A stretch of DNA of 64,000 nt. It comes from Burkholderia arboris (GTDB lineage Bacteria; Pseudomonadota; Gammaproteobacteria; Burkholderiales; Burkholderiaceae). Location of the stretch: assembly GCF_902499125.1 (NCBI RefSeq), contig NZ_CABVPX010000030.1, forward strand, positions 1 to 64,000. Reading direction: 5' to 3'. A model generated the notes under the pieces. The model had not been told where the DNA came from. It did not search any database and saw only the letters and a program-made list of their open reading frames with translations. The translations under genes were made by a program, and so were the position numbers. Below are positions 16,396 through 25,876 of this stretch, piece by piece. Every line of letters starts with the position of its first letter. Positions within the stretch are counted from its first letter, which is position 1.

Positions 16396-16733
16396 TCCCG
16401 CCGAACACGCGAATCTGGATCGCGGCGGGCGTCACGGACATGCGTTCCGGCTTCAACTCGTTGGCCGCGAAGGTACAAACCGTGCTGGAGAAGGATCCCT
16501 ACAGCGGGCACGTGTTCGTGTTCCGGGGTAAGCGCGGCGACTTGCTGAAGTGCTTGTGGTGGTGCGACGGTGGCCTGTGCCTGCTCTCGAAGCGCCTCGA
16601 GAAAGGACGTTTCGCGTGGCCGCGCGCCGATGCCGGTGTTGTTGCGCTGACGACCGCTCAGCTCGCGCTCTTGCTCGAAGGTTTCGATTGGCGGCAACCG
16701 GTCGATGCGGCACGCCCGCGCAGCGCATTGTAA
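16392..16733 (+). CDS. tnpB: IS66-family accessory protein TnpB
   Basis: A 113-residue IS66 Orf2 protein with the family hallmarks IWIAAGVTDMRSGFNSLAAK, GHVFVFRGKRGDLLKCLWW and FAWPRADAG. It is essential for transposition in characterised relatives, with unknown biochemical role. The GTG start overlaps the tnpA stop by four bases (GTGA), so the two are translationally coupled. Length and sequence are complete. Confidence 0.93.
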   Translation: MIPPNTRIWIAAGVTDMRSGFNSLAAKVQTVLEKDPYSGHVFVFRGKRGDLLKCLWWCDGGLCLLSKRLEKGRFAWPRADAGVVALTTAQLALLLEGFDWRQPVDAARPRSAL

Positions 16734-16784
16734 ACGTTCATTACGTGTGGAGAGCTTGATGGTGGCGTCGTGTAAGCTCACTGC

Positions 16785-18335
16785 ATGTCCGCTGCTCCCA
16801 CCGATCTCCCCGACGACATTGATGCGCTGAAGGCGATGGTCGCCAGTTTGCGCGAGCAGCTCTCGTCGCGCGCGATCGAGATCGAACATCTGAAGCTGAC
16901 GATCGCCAAGCTGCGCCGGATGCAGTTCGGCCGGAAATCGGAGAAGCTGGATCGCCAGATCGAACAGCTTGAATTACGTCTGGAAGACCTGCAGGCCGAC
17001 GAAGGTTCGGCCGATATGGCCACGGCTGCAGCAGTGAAGCGGCCGAGTCGCGAAGGTGCGGGCCGCAAGCCGTTGCCGGATCACCTTGAGCGCGAAGAGC
17101 GCATCCATCTGCCAGCCGACGATGACTGCCCCGATTGCGGCGGGCAACTCAAGCCGCTGGGCGAAGACGTCGCGGAACAGCTCGAATACGTGAGGGCGCA
17201 CTTCCGCGTGATTCGTCACCGCCGTCCGAAGCTGGCCTGCGCGTGCTGCGATCGCATCGTGCAGGCTGCGGCACCGAGTCGGCCGATCGACCGCGGCATC
17301 CCGGGACCGGCGCTGCTCGCACACATCGCCGTGTCGAAGTTCGCGTACCACATCCCGTTGCACCGCCAGGCAGTTATGTACGCGCGTGAGGGCGTCGAGA
17401 TCGATCCGGGCGCAATGGGGTATTGGATGGGCAGTATCACGGCGCTGCTCGCACCGCTGGTCGACGCCGTGCGCCGCTACGCGCTGGCCGGCGGCAAGGT
17501 TCATGCGGACGACACGCCGCTGCCAGTGCTGGCGCCCGGCAACGGCCGCACGAAGACAGGACGTCTGTGGGTCTACGTGCGTGATGATCGGCCAAGTGCC
17601 TCCGAAGAGCCGGCGGCGGTCTGGTTCGCCTACACACCCGATCGACGGGGTGAGCATCCACAGCAGCATCTTGCAGACTTCGCCGGCGTGCTGCAAGCCG
17701 ATGCGTTTGCGGGCTATGCCGAGCTGTATCGCGGCGGCACCATCCAGGAAGCTGCCTGCATGGCCCACGCTCGCCGAAAGATCCATGATCTACATGCCGT
17801 CCGTCCCAATGCGGTAACGGAGGAAGTGCTGCACCGGATCGGCGCGCTCTACAAGATCGAGGAGCAGATCCGTGGCAAGCCACCTGATGAGCGGCACGGT
17901 GTGCGCCAGGCGCGAGCGGTGCCGCTGCTCGACGACATGAAACGCTGGTTCGAAGCAACGCTCGCCACGCTCTCTGCAAAATCCGACACGACCAAGGCGA
18001 TTCGGTACGCGCTGAATCGCTGGCCGGCGCTCATCTACTACTGCAGCGACGGGCATGCGGAAATCGACAATCTGATCGCCGAGCGAGCACTGCGCGGTGT
18101 CGCCCTCGGCAGACGGAATTACTTGTTCGTCGGCGCTGACTCAGGTGGCGAACGTGCCGCCGCGATGTATAGCCTGATCGGCACGGCACGCCTGAACGGC
18201 CTCGATCCCGAGGCGTATCTCGCCTATGTGCTTGAGCGCATTGCTGACCATCCGATCAACCGCATCGACGAACTGCTGCCGTGGAACGTGGCGCCGTCGC
18301 TGCCGTCTACTGCTCACGTCGAGCCCATCCGATAG
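16785..18335 (+). CDS. tnpC: IS66-family transposase TnpC
   Basis: The 516-residue transposase carries an N-terminal leucine-rich coiled coil (DDIDALKAMVASLREQLSS onward), the RMQFGRKSEKLD motif, a zinc-binding part (CPDCGGQL, CACCDRIV), and the IS66 core. The core includes VHADDTPLPVLAPG (first Asp), LQADAFAGYAELY (second Asp) and the C-terminal GLDPEAYLAYVLERIADHP tail. Length is normal for full IS66 transposases and no stop interrupts it, so the element may be active. It starts 51 bp after tnpB. Confidence 0.95.
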   Translation: MSAAPTDLPDDIDALKAMVASLREQLSSRAIEIEHLKLTIAKLRRMQFGRKSEKLDRQIEQLELRLEDLQADEGSADMATAAAVKRPSREGAGRKPLPDHLEREERIHLPADDDCPDCGGQLKPLGEDVAEQLEYVRAHFRVIRHRRPKLACACCDRIVQAAAPSRPIDRGIPGPALLAHIAVSKFAYHIPLHRQAVMYAREGVEIDPGAMGYWMGSITALLAPLVDAVRRYALAGGKVHADDTPLPVLAPGNGRTKTGRLWVYVRDDRPSASEEPAAVWFAYTPDRRGEHPQQHLADFAGVLQADAFAGYAELYRGGTIQEAACMAHARRKIHDLHAVRPNAVTEEVLHRIGALYKIEEQIRGKPPDERHGVRQARAVPLLDDMKRWFEATLATLSAKSDTTKAIRYALNRWPALIYYCSDGHAEIDNLIAERALRGVALGRRNYLFVGADSGGERAAAMYSLIGTARLNGLDPEAYLAYVLERIADHPINRIDELLPWNVAPSLPSTAHVEPIR

Positions 18336-18514
18336 CATCGCGATTCTCCTGTCGTCAACGACATACGCTACGGTGCTGGTCGAGTGATTACTGTAAATCC
18401 GTGACGCCGGCCGGCTATTGCCGGCACTCTCCGCTCATCGCAGAACTCACCCCTTGAAGAGCCGGATATGGTCGGGAACTGCGCCTAATCATAAATATGA
18501 GAAGTTCCCCATAT

Positions 18515-19406
18515 TCACAAATTCCGGCCGACCCTCGTGAAATAGTCGCACACCGCGTGCATCGCGGGACTCAGCTCGATGTTCTTGCGCCACGCGAGGC
18601 CAACGCTCATCGGCGGCACCGGGTCGCGCAGCACGATCGTCTCGATACGCCGCCCTTCGAGCGACCACGGGCGATACACCATGTCGGACGCGATCGCGAC
18701 ACCGCTGCCGTTCGCGACCATGCTGCGCACCGCCTCGACCGACGAGGTGCGCAGGATCACGTTCGGCCGATACGGCGTCTCGTTCCAGTAACGCAGCGCG
18801 GTCTGCCCGGCCTCGTCCACCGTCAGCATCACGAACGGCTCGTGCGCGACCTCCGCGAACGTGACGCTCTCGCGCCGCAGCAGCGGATGATGCGCGCCGA
18901 CCCACAGCCTGCGCACCGAATGGATCACCGGCTCCAGCATGAGCTCCAGATTCGACACGTTCGACGTGAGCAGCACGGCCATGTCGTAGCGGCTCGCGAT
19001 CACCCGGTCCTCGATCGACTCGCGGTTCTGCTCGTGCAGATGGATCGTCAGGCGCGGATAGAGCGTATTGAGCCGCAACAAGTGATGAGGCAGGAAGTAA
19101 CCGAGCATCGCGTAGCTCGCGGCGATCGCGAGCGTACCGGTCAGCGTGCTTTCGAGATTCGGGATCCGCATCGCCTCGTCGATCGACGACAGGACCGTGT
19201 ACGCGTGATTGAGAAAACGCCGTCCGGTATCGGTCAGCGTCACGCCCGACGACGTGCGCACGAACAGCGGTGTGCCGAGACGGTCCTCCAGTTCCTTGAT
19301 CGCGCTCGTCACGGCCGACTGCGAGATCGTGAGCTGGATCGCGGCCTGCGAGATCTGTCCGAGCTCGGCGGTCGCGACGAAATACTTGAGCTGTCTGAGC
19401 GTCAGG
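18515..19406 (-). pseudogene. LysR-family regulator with a broken N-terminus
   Basis: From a GTG at 19312 downstream the frame encodes 265 residues of a normal LysR protein: end of the helix-turn-helix (MTSAIKELEDRLGTPLFVR), then a complete effector-binding domain. The preceding codons clearly encode LTLRQLKYF and VATAELGQISQAAIQLTISQ, but in two frames: an extra base in the A4 run at 19380-19383 shifts the frame after KYF. Upstream, no ATG/GTG/TTG is in frame with LTLRQL; an ATG pair near 19446 would fit only with one more C in the C5 run near 19435. Either the gene is inactive or two homopolymer errors are present. No target is obvious among its neighbours. Confidence 0.65.
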
Positions 19407-19709
19407 ATCCTTTCCGGTGGAAAACTGATGGGGGCGCGGTAAACATCATATCAACCGACCGTCTCGCGACAATCCGGGGCCGCCCGACCCACGCAGATCC
19501 GCGTGCCGCAGCGCCGGGTGGTCGATTCTCGCGATATCTGAAAAATCGATACGGTTGCATCCAAAAATAGAACTATTTTGACGCACCCAGCACGGTTTAA
19601 CCTGCGTTCAACACGGTTTCGACATGCGTCGCGGCGCACGCGAAACCGGAGAACATGGAGGAACGAACCGGCCTCCACGATTCCCGGTGCGGTTCAAATA
19701 CCGGAGCCG

Positions 19710-20909
19710 CTACTTTTGCGACCAACTTGCAGCCTGTCGTCCGGCAAGCTTGACTAGGTTCCCCATGACCAGCTCCATGTCAGCATCGTGGACACCCCAG
19801 TTCGACAGCAAGACGGGGCCGACAATGACGTGCCCGGGGATATGTCTCTTGCGCAGATCGCCACTCGCGTCCGGGGTGATGAAGTCGATCGAAAGATAAC
19901 CGGCGCCGTCGTCGCGCGTCACGCACTTTGCCTTGAGAAAGTCCGGTAATTTGACAAGCGGGGTCCCCACCGCCAAAGCACGCCTCGTCCATTCGATAGG
20001 TGCCTTGCCATCATCCGTTGTGCGGCTGGCGTCGATATAGGGAATCAAGCGGCCGTTGTCGCTGGAAAGTTCTGCGGGGTTGGAGCAGTTATTGGTCGTT
20101 CCGGCTGCGGTGCTCATACCGAATGCCTTGCTCCAGGATGGCGGCGGCGCATCCGCCTCAAAGCTCGAGAACGAAATGAAGCAACCCGTCTGCGATGCTT
20201 TCGTGCAGACGGGTACTGTCTTGAACTCGTTCTTGTCCACATTGGTTTTGGATGTGGCAATCACGACACCTGCCAGATAAGCAGATACCAGCTTTTTCTG
20301 GTCCGCCTTTCCGTCGATCTCATTCTTGATGAGATCGCGCAAGATAAACGAACCCTGACTATGGCCGATGAGGATAACACCGCGACCATGATTGTCATGG
20401 GCGAGGTAGTGCTTCCACGCCGCAACGACATCGTCATAGGCAGTCTTGTATTGCGGAGCCGCCGCCATGACGGCATTGGGATCGAATTTCTTCAGGTCGG
20501 TTGCATATTCAGCCATGAGTTTCAACGTAACCTGTCGATACATCGGCGCGAACAGGCGGCAAACGTTGGAAAAACGCGCAAACTGCGTGCGAATGCGATC
20601 GAACTGGGCGCTCTCCTGCTCAAGATTGCTGACGTCGGCGTCCTGTGTGGAAACCGTTGGATAGACGTAGAAACAATCAATTTTCTTCTCGTCGTCAGGC
20701 GTGTGGACGAATGGCTCCACGGTTTGTTCGCCTTTTCGCGAGATTTCCGTCGCGTTGATGTCGGTCGCGCAAGCATCGACCCGTCCCGGTTTGCAAAGCC
20801 AGTTGCGCTCGAGACCGTAGTCGGGAGCACTTGACACATCGGTCGCCGCCTGCGCGGCTGCCCAGAACAGGAAAAGCGAAAGAACAAGCGGAATTCGGAT
20901 TTTTTTCAA
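19710..20909 (-). CDS. Exported alpha/beta hydrolase, DUF3089 family
   Basis: A 399-residue protein with a signal peptide (residues 1-21, ending AQA) and the DUF3089 pattern: DCFYVYPTVS near 78, the nucleophile elbow GHSQG at 182-186 with Ser184, and a late His region (PGHVIVGPVLLSNWGVHDAD). Members are predicted lipases or esterases acting outside the cytoplasm; substrate unknown. Several Cys residues suit periplasmic disulfides. It is monocistronic. Terminator and promoter are not obvious; the following 0.85 kb is gene-free. Confidence 0.85.
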   Translation of the reverse strand: MKKIRIPLVLSLFLFWAAAQAATDVSSAPDYGLERNWLCKPGRVDACATDINATEISRKGEQTVEPFVHTPDDEKKIDCFYVYPTVSTQDADVSNLEQESAQFDRIRTQFARFSNVCRLFAPMYRQVTLKLMAEYATDLKKFDPNAVMAAAPQYKTAYDDVVAAWKHYLAHDNHGRGVILIGHSQGSFILRDLIKNEIDGKADQKKLVSAYLAGVVIATSKTNVDKNEFKTVPVCTKASQTGCFISFSSFEADAPPPSWSKAFGMSTAAGTTNNCSNPAELSSDNGRLIPYIDASRTTDDGKAPIEWTRRALAVGTPLVKLPDFLKAKCVTRDDGAGYLSIDFITPDASGDLRKRHIPGHVIVGPVLLSNWGVHDADMELVMGNLVKLAGRQAASWSQK

Positions 20910-21757
20910 GTTTCAACTCCGGACAGACAGAAAGCCGTCGCTTTTTTAGTTCGGGGGGTAAATCGTTCGCCGCGGTTGTACCTGACCGCAGCGACGCGTC
21001 CCCAGCTCGCCCCGTGCGGGGCCGCAGGGTCACGCCGCTGCGATCGTATCATCGATCACGCAGGCGACGTGATGCATCTAACAGGCCATGTTTCTCCGGA
21101 AGACCGCGCAAGTTGCACCAGGGCGCTATCGCCCGACGCTGCCCGAACGATGCGCACGCTCGTTACTTCGTTGTGTAGCCGCCGTTGACCAGGACGTTAC
21201 TGGGTCCCGCGCGGACAGGTTCGGATTGCGTTCTCGGCCGCTTGTATTAGTGTTTTGGGAGCTTTCATCGTCGCATGGAGTGATGGTGATGGGTGCAACT
21301 TTACGTCAGCATCATTGCCTTTCCGCGTAGATGCATAACTCGGCACTGCACGCCTTAGCCGCTCTTATAGCACGCCACGGCTGGGAGATTTGCGCCGAGT
21401 CTATTGGCTCAGGAGTAAGTGAGCTGCCCACGCCTCTTACAAGCAATGCTTATTTAAGTTTGTCCTCTGCGGCAGCCGCCGCTTGCGCGGCATTCGACAC
21501 GACAACCGACATCATGCGACGTTGAAGCTGGTTCAGCGCACGGGTTCGAAATGCATATTTTTCGAATGGCTGTACGGTCAAGGCGGCCGAAAAAATACCC
21601 GCTCATCGGGCGGGCATTTGGAGAGGTGGGGCAGGAACATACCGTGGAATCACCTCCAAGCCGGTAAGCCCCGCACCCTGTTTTCTTTCGCCGAACGGAA
21701 GTTAGCTACGATGTGAGAGTAGCCGCAATTTTGCGGACCCGCAACGTGTGTCTCCGG
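20910..21757. other. Gene-free stretch, probably decayed DNA
   Basis: Several short frames occur here (for example 64-70 residues at 20976 and 21331), but none has a family signature or a good ribosome-binding site. Composition is mixed, with G+C-rich and A+T-rich patches, suggesting fragments of different origin. Confidence 0.45.
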
Positions 21758-22162
21758 CTATCCAGCCGCACCGGCCTCGAGCGATGTGACGTAACGCAGC
21801 AGGTCTTCAGTGCGTCCCTCCGATATCAGCTCTTCGGCAGTCTTGTAGCCAAAGGTCGGCAGCGGTTCATTGCGATACCAAAACAGTGTGCTCCGTATAT
21901 CTCCGGAGATATCGGTTGCAACTCGGATGACCCGCAGCGCGTCTCGAAGATACTTTTGCACGCTTTCGGCGCCGGGAAGACGACTGATGGTATTGCGATG
22001 GACGTGGGCTAGCAGTGCGAGTGTCTGCATATCGATATGCAGGGCGGCCGCGAAGCGTCGCGCCGAGACGATCGGCGCAGCGCTCTCCGAGTCCTCCAAA
22101 GACGCCAAGAACTGATCGAAATCGAGGGGTGGTGTTGAATCTCGGGTCAGACCGGAGTTCAT
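21758..22162 (-). CDS. Orphan MbcA/ParS/Xre-type antitoxin-like protein (DUF2384)
   Basis: A 134-residue protein. The helical N-terminal part contains an Xre-like segment (SARRFAAALHIDMQTLALLAHVHRNTISR as read in pieces, residues ~32-60). The C-terminal DUF2384 domain (FWYRNEPLPTFGYKTAEELISE, then GRTEDLLRYVTSLEAG) is the part that, in complete pairs, binds the RES-domain toxin. The ATG at 22162 gives the usual family length; longer in-frame starts run into repeat DNA. Downstream, where a RES toxin gene is expected, there is none, so the antitoxin is an orphan here. A decayed second copy of the C-terminal domain lies at 48426-48593. Confidence 0.75.
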   Translation of the reverse strand: MNSGLTRDSTPPLDFDQFLASLEDSESAAPIVSARRFAAALHIDMQTLALLAHVHRNTISRLPGAESVQKYLRDALRVIRVATDISGDIRSTLFWYRNEPLPTFGYKTAEELISEGRTEDLLRYVTSLEAGAAG

Positions 22163-22290
22163 GGAAGCTTTCTCGGCGCACACTATGTGCACATTTATAG
22201 CACAAGAAGTGCCGACATCGCTGGCCGCTGAAACGCTCATCCATTGTGCTGCTGGTCGCCGAGTTCCGCCGAGGCGCCTAGGTAGGGGCG

Positions 22291-22443
22291 TGACATTCCG
22301 AAGGACAACTTTTCTGAGAATTTCCGGGGCTGCGGACATCTTTTCTGAGACAAGAAGCATGCGGTGTTCTCAAAAAAGATGTCCAAGTCCTTGATCTGTC
22401 TAGGGGGCCAAAGACACCTTTTCTGAGAGCCCACAATTGTTGA
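22291..22443 (+). repeat. Left copy of a diverged ~150-bp repeat with GGACATCTTTTCTGAGA-like units
   Basis: The segment contains three forward units resembling GACATCTTTTCTGAGA (near 22303, 22334 and 22412) and one inverted unit (TTCTCAAAAAAGATGTCC, near 22367-22384). A collinear copy, clearly related but diverged, lies at 32107-32262 in the same orientation. Repeated short units of this kind are typical of transposase-binding ends of large transposons (Tn7-, Tn5053- and IS21-like), but no matching transposase was found. Confidence 0.6.
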
Positions 22444-22922
22444 GGACCGGCAATGAAGAGGCGATTCAACGAAGATGGTATGAACGCGCCCCGTCCCAGG
22501 CCATCGGGCAGGAAGGCTGGCGGCCGCCATGCCCAAATTTTGATGACGGTAGCGTTGCCTGGGGGGCGGGCCGATCATGGCCCTGACATGAGATAGCGCT
22601 TGCACGGCCGTGGTATAGGGCGCATTCTCGTGAGGTTCGATGCGCGCGACCGACGGTTTTGCTTCGACTCCTTACGCTTCCCCCTGTCCGCAAGCTACGC
22701 AGAAGGCTCACCACGACGATCCCGCGCGCGAACGTCGAAGCTGCGAACTTCGCGCGTCAACCGAGCCTCCGTCCGAGGTTCGATCCGGCAGTTCCGTGCG
22801 CGAGAGATGCCGTCGGCCGCAAGCCCGCGGGTCGTCGTCCGCTCCTCGTATGGGGCGGGCGACGACGAAACTCAGTCACCGCGACGGTCCTGAAACTTGA
22901 ATTTCTTCTTTTGGGATCCGGC
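22444..22922. other. Gene-free stretch after the repeat
   Basis: G+C-rich DNA with overlapping frames on both strands, none with a recognisable product. It probably includes the promoter of the small-gene pair at 22923-23375. Confidence 0.4.
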
Positions 22923-23108
22923 ATGCCTAAGCAAACTGAACTGAACCCAGACACGCCCGCCAGGCAAGGCGATTACGTTGACGTGAAAAAGGCGCGCGCC
23001 TTGGCACTGAAGCGCGCGGACAGCGAGCGCGCCGAGAAGCGGCGCGAAAACGACGCCCGAATTAATGTCAACGCGAGCAAGTGGCGTTATATCTGTCAGG
23101 AGGGTTAG
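22923..23108 (+). CDS. Small hypothetical protein
   Basis: A 61-residue charged, helix-rich protein (VKKARALALKRADSERAEK, then RRENDARINVNASKWRY). The frame extends far upstream but the ATG at 22923 follows a GGGATCCGGC stretch and is the first that gives compact Burkholderia-like coding. The stop is directly followed by the ATG of the DUF1488 gene, so the two are co-translated. Function unknown. Confidence 0.5.
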   Translation: MPKQTELNPDTPARQGDYVDVKKARALALKRADSERAEKRRENDARINVNASKWRYICQEG

Positions 23109-23375
23109 ATGGGGAATAGCGCCGTAACACTCAACTTTCCCAATCCCAGCCGCACCTACGACGCTTCCAGACACTGTGTGTGCTTCTGGGGTTACGACAA
23201 TTCTCGCGAGATTACCTTTCTGGTCGACGATGCGATGCTGGCGAAACTGAACTCCGACATGGGTTCCGGCGAGCCCGCCTTGCTTGCGGCCTTCGACCGC
23301 AATCGCGACCGGATTCTGGGACTTGCCAGAGACCTTTACAAGGGGGGGCCCCAGAACCGGTACACGATCTCGTGA
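23109..23375 (+). CDS. DUF1488 family protein
   Basis: An 88-residue protein matching DUF1488: LNFPNPSRTYDASRHCVCFW near the start, followed by GYDNSREITFLVDD and an acidic helical tail. The family is of unknown function and widespread in Burkholderia. The start is supported by a GAGG box in the end of the previous gene, with zero spacing between the stop and this ATG. The SagB-like oxidoreductase gene follows after 90 bp. Confidence 0.8.
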   Translation: MGNSAVTLNFPNPSRTYDASRHCVCFWGYDNSREITFLVDDAMLAKLNSDMGSGEPALLAAFDRNRDRILGLARDLYKGGPQNRYTIS

Positions 23376-23465
23376 GCGTGGCCCCCGTTTGCGCGCGCAC
23401 CCCATGCGCGGCTTCTTTCTGACCTGCACTCGCCGCGCGTGCGGGTATTCCGGGTCTGAGGGGAC

Positions 23466-25067
23466 ATGGATCGGTCAAGGCGTGCGGTGCTTGATTATCA
23501 CGAACGCAGCAAGCACCGTCTCAACTTCTACGCTCCTGGCCCTGGGGGGCTCGACTGGGCAACCCAGCCGGATTCGTTTCGCGTATTTCACGGCGCTCCG
23601 CGCGTTGCTCTGCCGTTGGCCGCGGACACCCTGGCCACCTGCTACAACGCGTTACGCTGCGGCACCCTGCCGCCCACGCAGGGATTCGATCTATCCAGTC
23701 TGGCAATCCTGTTCGAACTCTCGCTTGGCTTGTCGGCGTGGAAATCCTTTGGTGCCCAGCGGTGGGCACTGCGCTGCAACCCTTCGAGCGGAAATCTGCA
23801 TCCGACCGAGGGCTATCTTCTGTGTCCGGCTCTGCCCGGCTTGCCCGCAGGCGTCTACCACTACCTGAGCCGGGATCATGCGCTTGAACATCGCGCTTCA
23901 GTGGACGAGCCACAATGGAACGAGGCGTTTTCTGAAAGTGGTGTCCTGGTCGGCATAAGCTCGATCCACTGGCGCGAGGCATGGAAATACGGCATGCGCG
24001 CCTGGCGCTACTGCCAGCAGGATTGCGGCCATGTCATCGCTGCGATGAGTTACGCAGCCGCAGCGCTCGGCTGGCAGACGCGGTTGATGGAGTCGGTTGC
24101 GGATGATGCCGTGGCCGGCTTGCTTGGAGTGGACCGCCGCGAAGATTTCAGGGAAGCCGAAACGGAGGCGCCGGATCTTTTGCTCTGGATTGGTAACCCT
24201 GATACGCGGCCCGATCTCGAGAGCATGCTGATCGCTTTGGACGGGGCACAGTGGCACGGACGCGCCAATCGACTGAGTTCGGGACATGTGGCCTGGCCGG
24301 ACATCGATTCGATTCATCGCGCCACCCACAAGACCCACACTCGCGAACCACCTTCGCCACCGCATCCGGAGCAGTGTCCAGCGCCGGCGACGCCAACCCT
24401 CGATCTCAGCTTCGCCCGAATCGCCAGACAGCGTCGCAGCGCCGTGAATTTCGATGGCACGACGCGCATCAGCGACGCGACTTTATTCAGCATGCTGGCG
24501 TGCTTGCTGACACATCCCGACACGCCGCCGTGGAATGCGCAGATGTCTCCTGCCGCAGTGCATGCGGCGCTGTTGGTGCACCGCGTCGACGGGCTGGAGC
24601 CGGGCCTGTATATGCTCGTCAGGACACCGGGCGCACTGCCGGATCTCAAGCGATCTCTGCGTCCCGAATGGTTGTGGCAAAAGATCGGGCCGGACCATCT
24701 GCCGCTCTATCTTCTACTGCCGTACGATTTGCGCGCGGCGGCAAAGTTGATTTGCTGCCATCAGGATATCGGTGCCGATTCCTGCTTTGCGCTTGGAATG
24801 ATCGCGAGATTCGAAATCGCGTTGAAGCAACCCTGGCGTTATCGCCATCTGTTCTGGGAATGCGGCATGCTCGGCCAGGCGCTCTATCTCGAAGCAGAAG
24901 CCGCCGGTGTGCGCGCGACGGGGATTGGCTGCTTTTTCGATGATGAGATGCACGCATTGCTCGGCGTGAAGGATCATGTCTGGCAATCCCTGTATCACTT
25001 CACCGTCGGTGGCGCGGTGGACGATCCACGCCTGTCGGCATGTCCGCCGTACGAGATTCAGCCTTGA
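23466..25067 (+). CDS. SagB/ThcOx-type nitroreductase-fold oxidoreductase, duplicated domain
   Basis: A 533-residue flavoprotein of the SagB/ThcOx type, a branch of the FMN-dependent nitroreductases that includes azoline oxidases. The N-terminal half shows CNPSSGNLHPTEGYLL near residue 108, the FMN-binding signature of the branch, and an acidic/aromatic core. The C-terminal half repeats the fold, starting FARIARQRRSAVNFDG near residue 318 and ending in GVRATGIGCFFDDEMHALLG. Stand-alone members in small-molecule metabolism exist; no RiPP precursor or cyclodehydratase is next to it, so an azole-forming role is unsupported. It sits in an operon-like run with the two small genes upstream. Confidence 0.8.
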   Translation: MDRSRRAVLDYHERSKHRLNFYAPGPGGLDWATQPDSFRVFHGAPRVALPLAADTLATCYNALRCGTLPPTQGFDLSSLAILFELSLGLSAWKSFGAQRWALRCNPSSGNLHPTEGYLLCPALPGLPAGVYHYLSRDHALEHRASVDEPQWNEAFSESGVLVGISSIHWREAWKYGMRAWRYCQQDCGHVIAAMSYAAAALGWQTRLMESVADDAVAGLLGVDRREDFREAETEAPDLLLWIGNPDTRPDLESMLIALDGAQWHGRANRLSSGHVAWPDIDSIHRATHKTHTREPPSPPHPEQCPAPATPTLDLSFARIARQRRSAVNFDGTTRISDATLFSMLACLLTHPDTPPWNAQMSPAAVHAALLVHRVDGLEPGLYMLVRTPGALPDLKRSLRPEWLWQKIGPDHLPLYLLLPYDLRAAAKLICCHQDIGADSCFALGMIARFEIALKQPWRYRHLFWECGMLGQALYLEAEAAGVRATGIGCFFDDEMHALLGVKDHVWQSLYHFTVGGAVDDPRLSACPPYEIQP

Positions 25068-25363
25068 TGCGCAAGCCCACGCATCGATCCTGGCGGGGGA
25101 ATATCCGCGAGGATCGCTCGCTGCCCGGGCATCGCAAGTCATTTCGATGCGATGAACGCCGCGGAAGCGAACCCATGACGCGTGCGTTCGGCTTCTGGCG
25201 TCGCCGTGGCCGATCGCTGCGCTCGACCGAACGAAGAAATGTGCCGGAGGATACCCTCCGCACGTGATCGTTTTTCAGAAACAACGACGGTCAAATCGGC
25301 CATCGACGAGAGAGCAACTCGCGGCCCGAACCAGTCAGCTGATGCCGGGCATCGGCAGCCTCG

Positions 25364-25651
25364 TCACATGTCGATGACCGAAGCGCCGCTCACCTTTCCG
25401 TCGATGATGTCCTCTCCCTGCTGCCGGGCGGCACGCCTTGCCATTCCAAAGTCAGAGAATGCAAGCGGTTGGTCCAGCCTGAAAACACGGCTCGCGGCGG
25501 AGGTTGCTATCGCGCCCGGGCGACATATCCGCACCGCAACGTCATACCCTTCGGCGTAGCGGGAATGTCCGTCAAAGCGAATGAATGTGCGGGCGAAGAC
25601 GAGGGGATGAAGCTCATACCCCTTGTAGAAAAGAAGCGGGCGTGTCGACAT
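25364..25651 (-). CDS. Small stress-type protein, paralogue of 30381-30665
   Basis: A 95-residue protein starting MSTRPLLFYKGYELHPLVF. It shares a clear pattern with the protein at 30381-30665: an aromatic strand (YKGYELHPL versus YRGFEIYPL), a YAEGYDVAV versus YEAGFDAAV strand, then SRVFRL versus SQTFKL, ARRAARQQGEDIID versus ARRASQRYAEDIID. A GGAG box eight bases ahead supports the ATG at 25651 over the GTG at 25660. Function unknown; such proteins are common in Burkholderia stress-gene clusters. Confidence 0.65.
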   Translation of the reverse strand: MSTRPLLFYKGYELHPLVFARTFIRFDGHSRYAEGYDVAVRICRPGAIATSAASRVFRLDQPLAFSDFGMARRAARQQGEDIIDGKVSGASVIDM

Positions 25652-25876
25652 GTTGGTCACTCCACAGGGGGTGAGTCACTATACCTTCGAACGAGCACCT
25701 TAGGGCGGCGCCGAGACGATTACCGCAATTGAATTGACCGAAGGTGGCCTGGCGCGTATCGCGATCACGAGCTCCGCGAAGCGGATCGCTGCCTGCACGT
25801 GACGACGGCTGTCAGCCTCGCTCCTCTTCGGTGCGTGGCGATCTCTTCGAATCCATCTCCGCCCGAACGCGGCTTT

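Larger units (their letters stand above)
15910..18391 (+). mobile_element. Complete IS66-family insertion sequence with 8-bp target duplication
   Basis: The 2482-bp element begins GTAAGCACTCGACATGTACC and, read from the other end, GTAATCACTCGACCAGCACC: imperfect inverted repeats with the GTAA tip typical of IS66. The 8 bp TGTAAATC lies directly outside both ends (15902-15909 and 18392-18399), the expected target-duplication size. Three genes in the IS66 order tnpA-tnpB-tnpC fill the element, all intact. It is inserted in a remnant region, not in an intact gene. Confidence 0.93.

Noticed and set aside
22291..22443. CRISPR-like array
   Set aside because: The units are imperfect, irregularly spaced and in both orientations, without unique spacers of constant length or cas genes.
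23466..25067. Azole-forming RiPP cluster around the SagB-like enzyme
   Set aside because: No YcaO cyclodehydratase, precursor peptide or transporter lies next to it; duplicated SagB-type proteins also occur alone.
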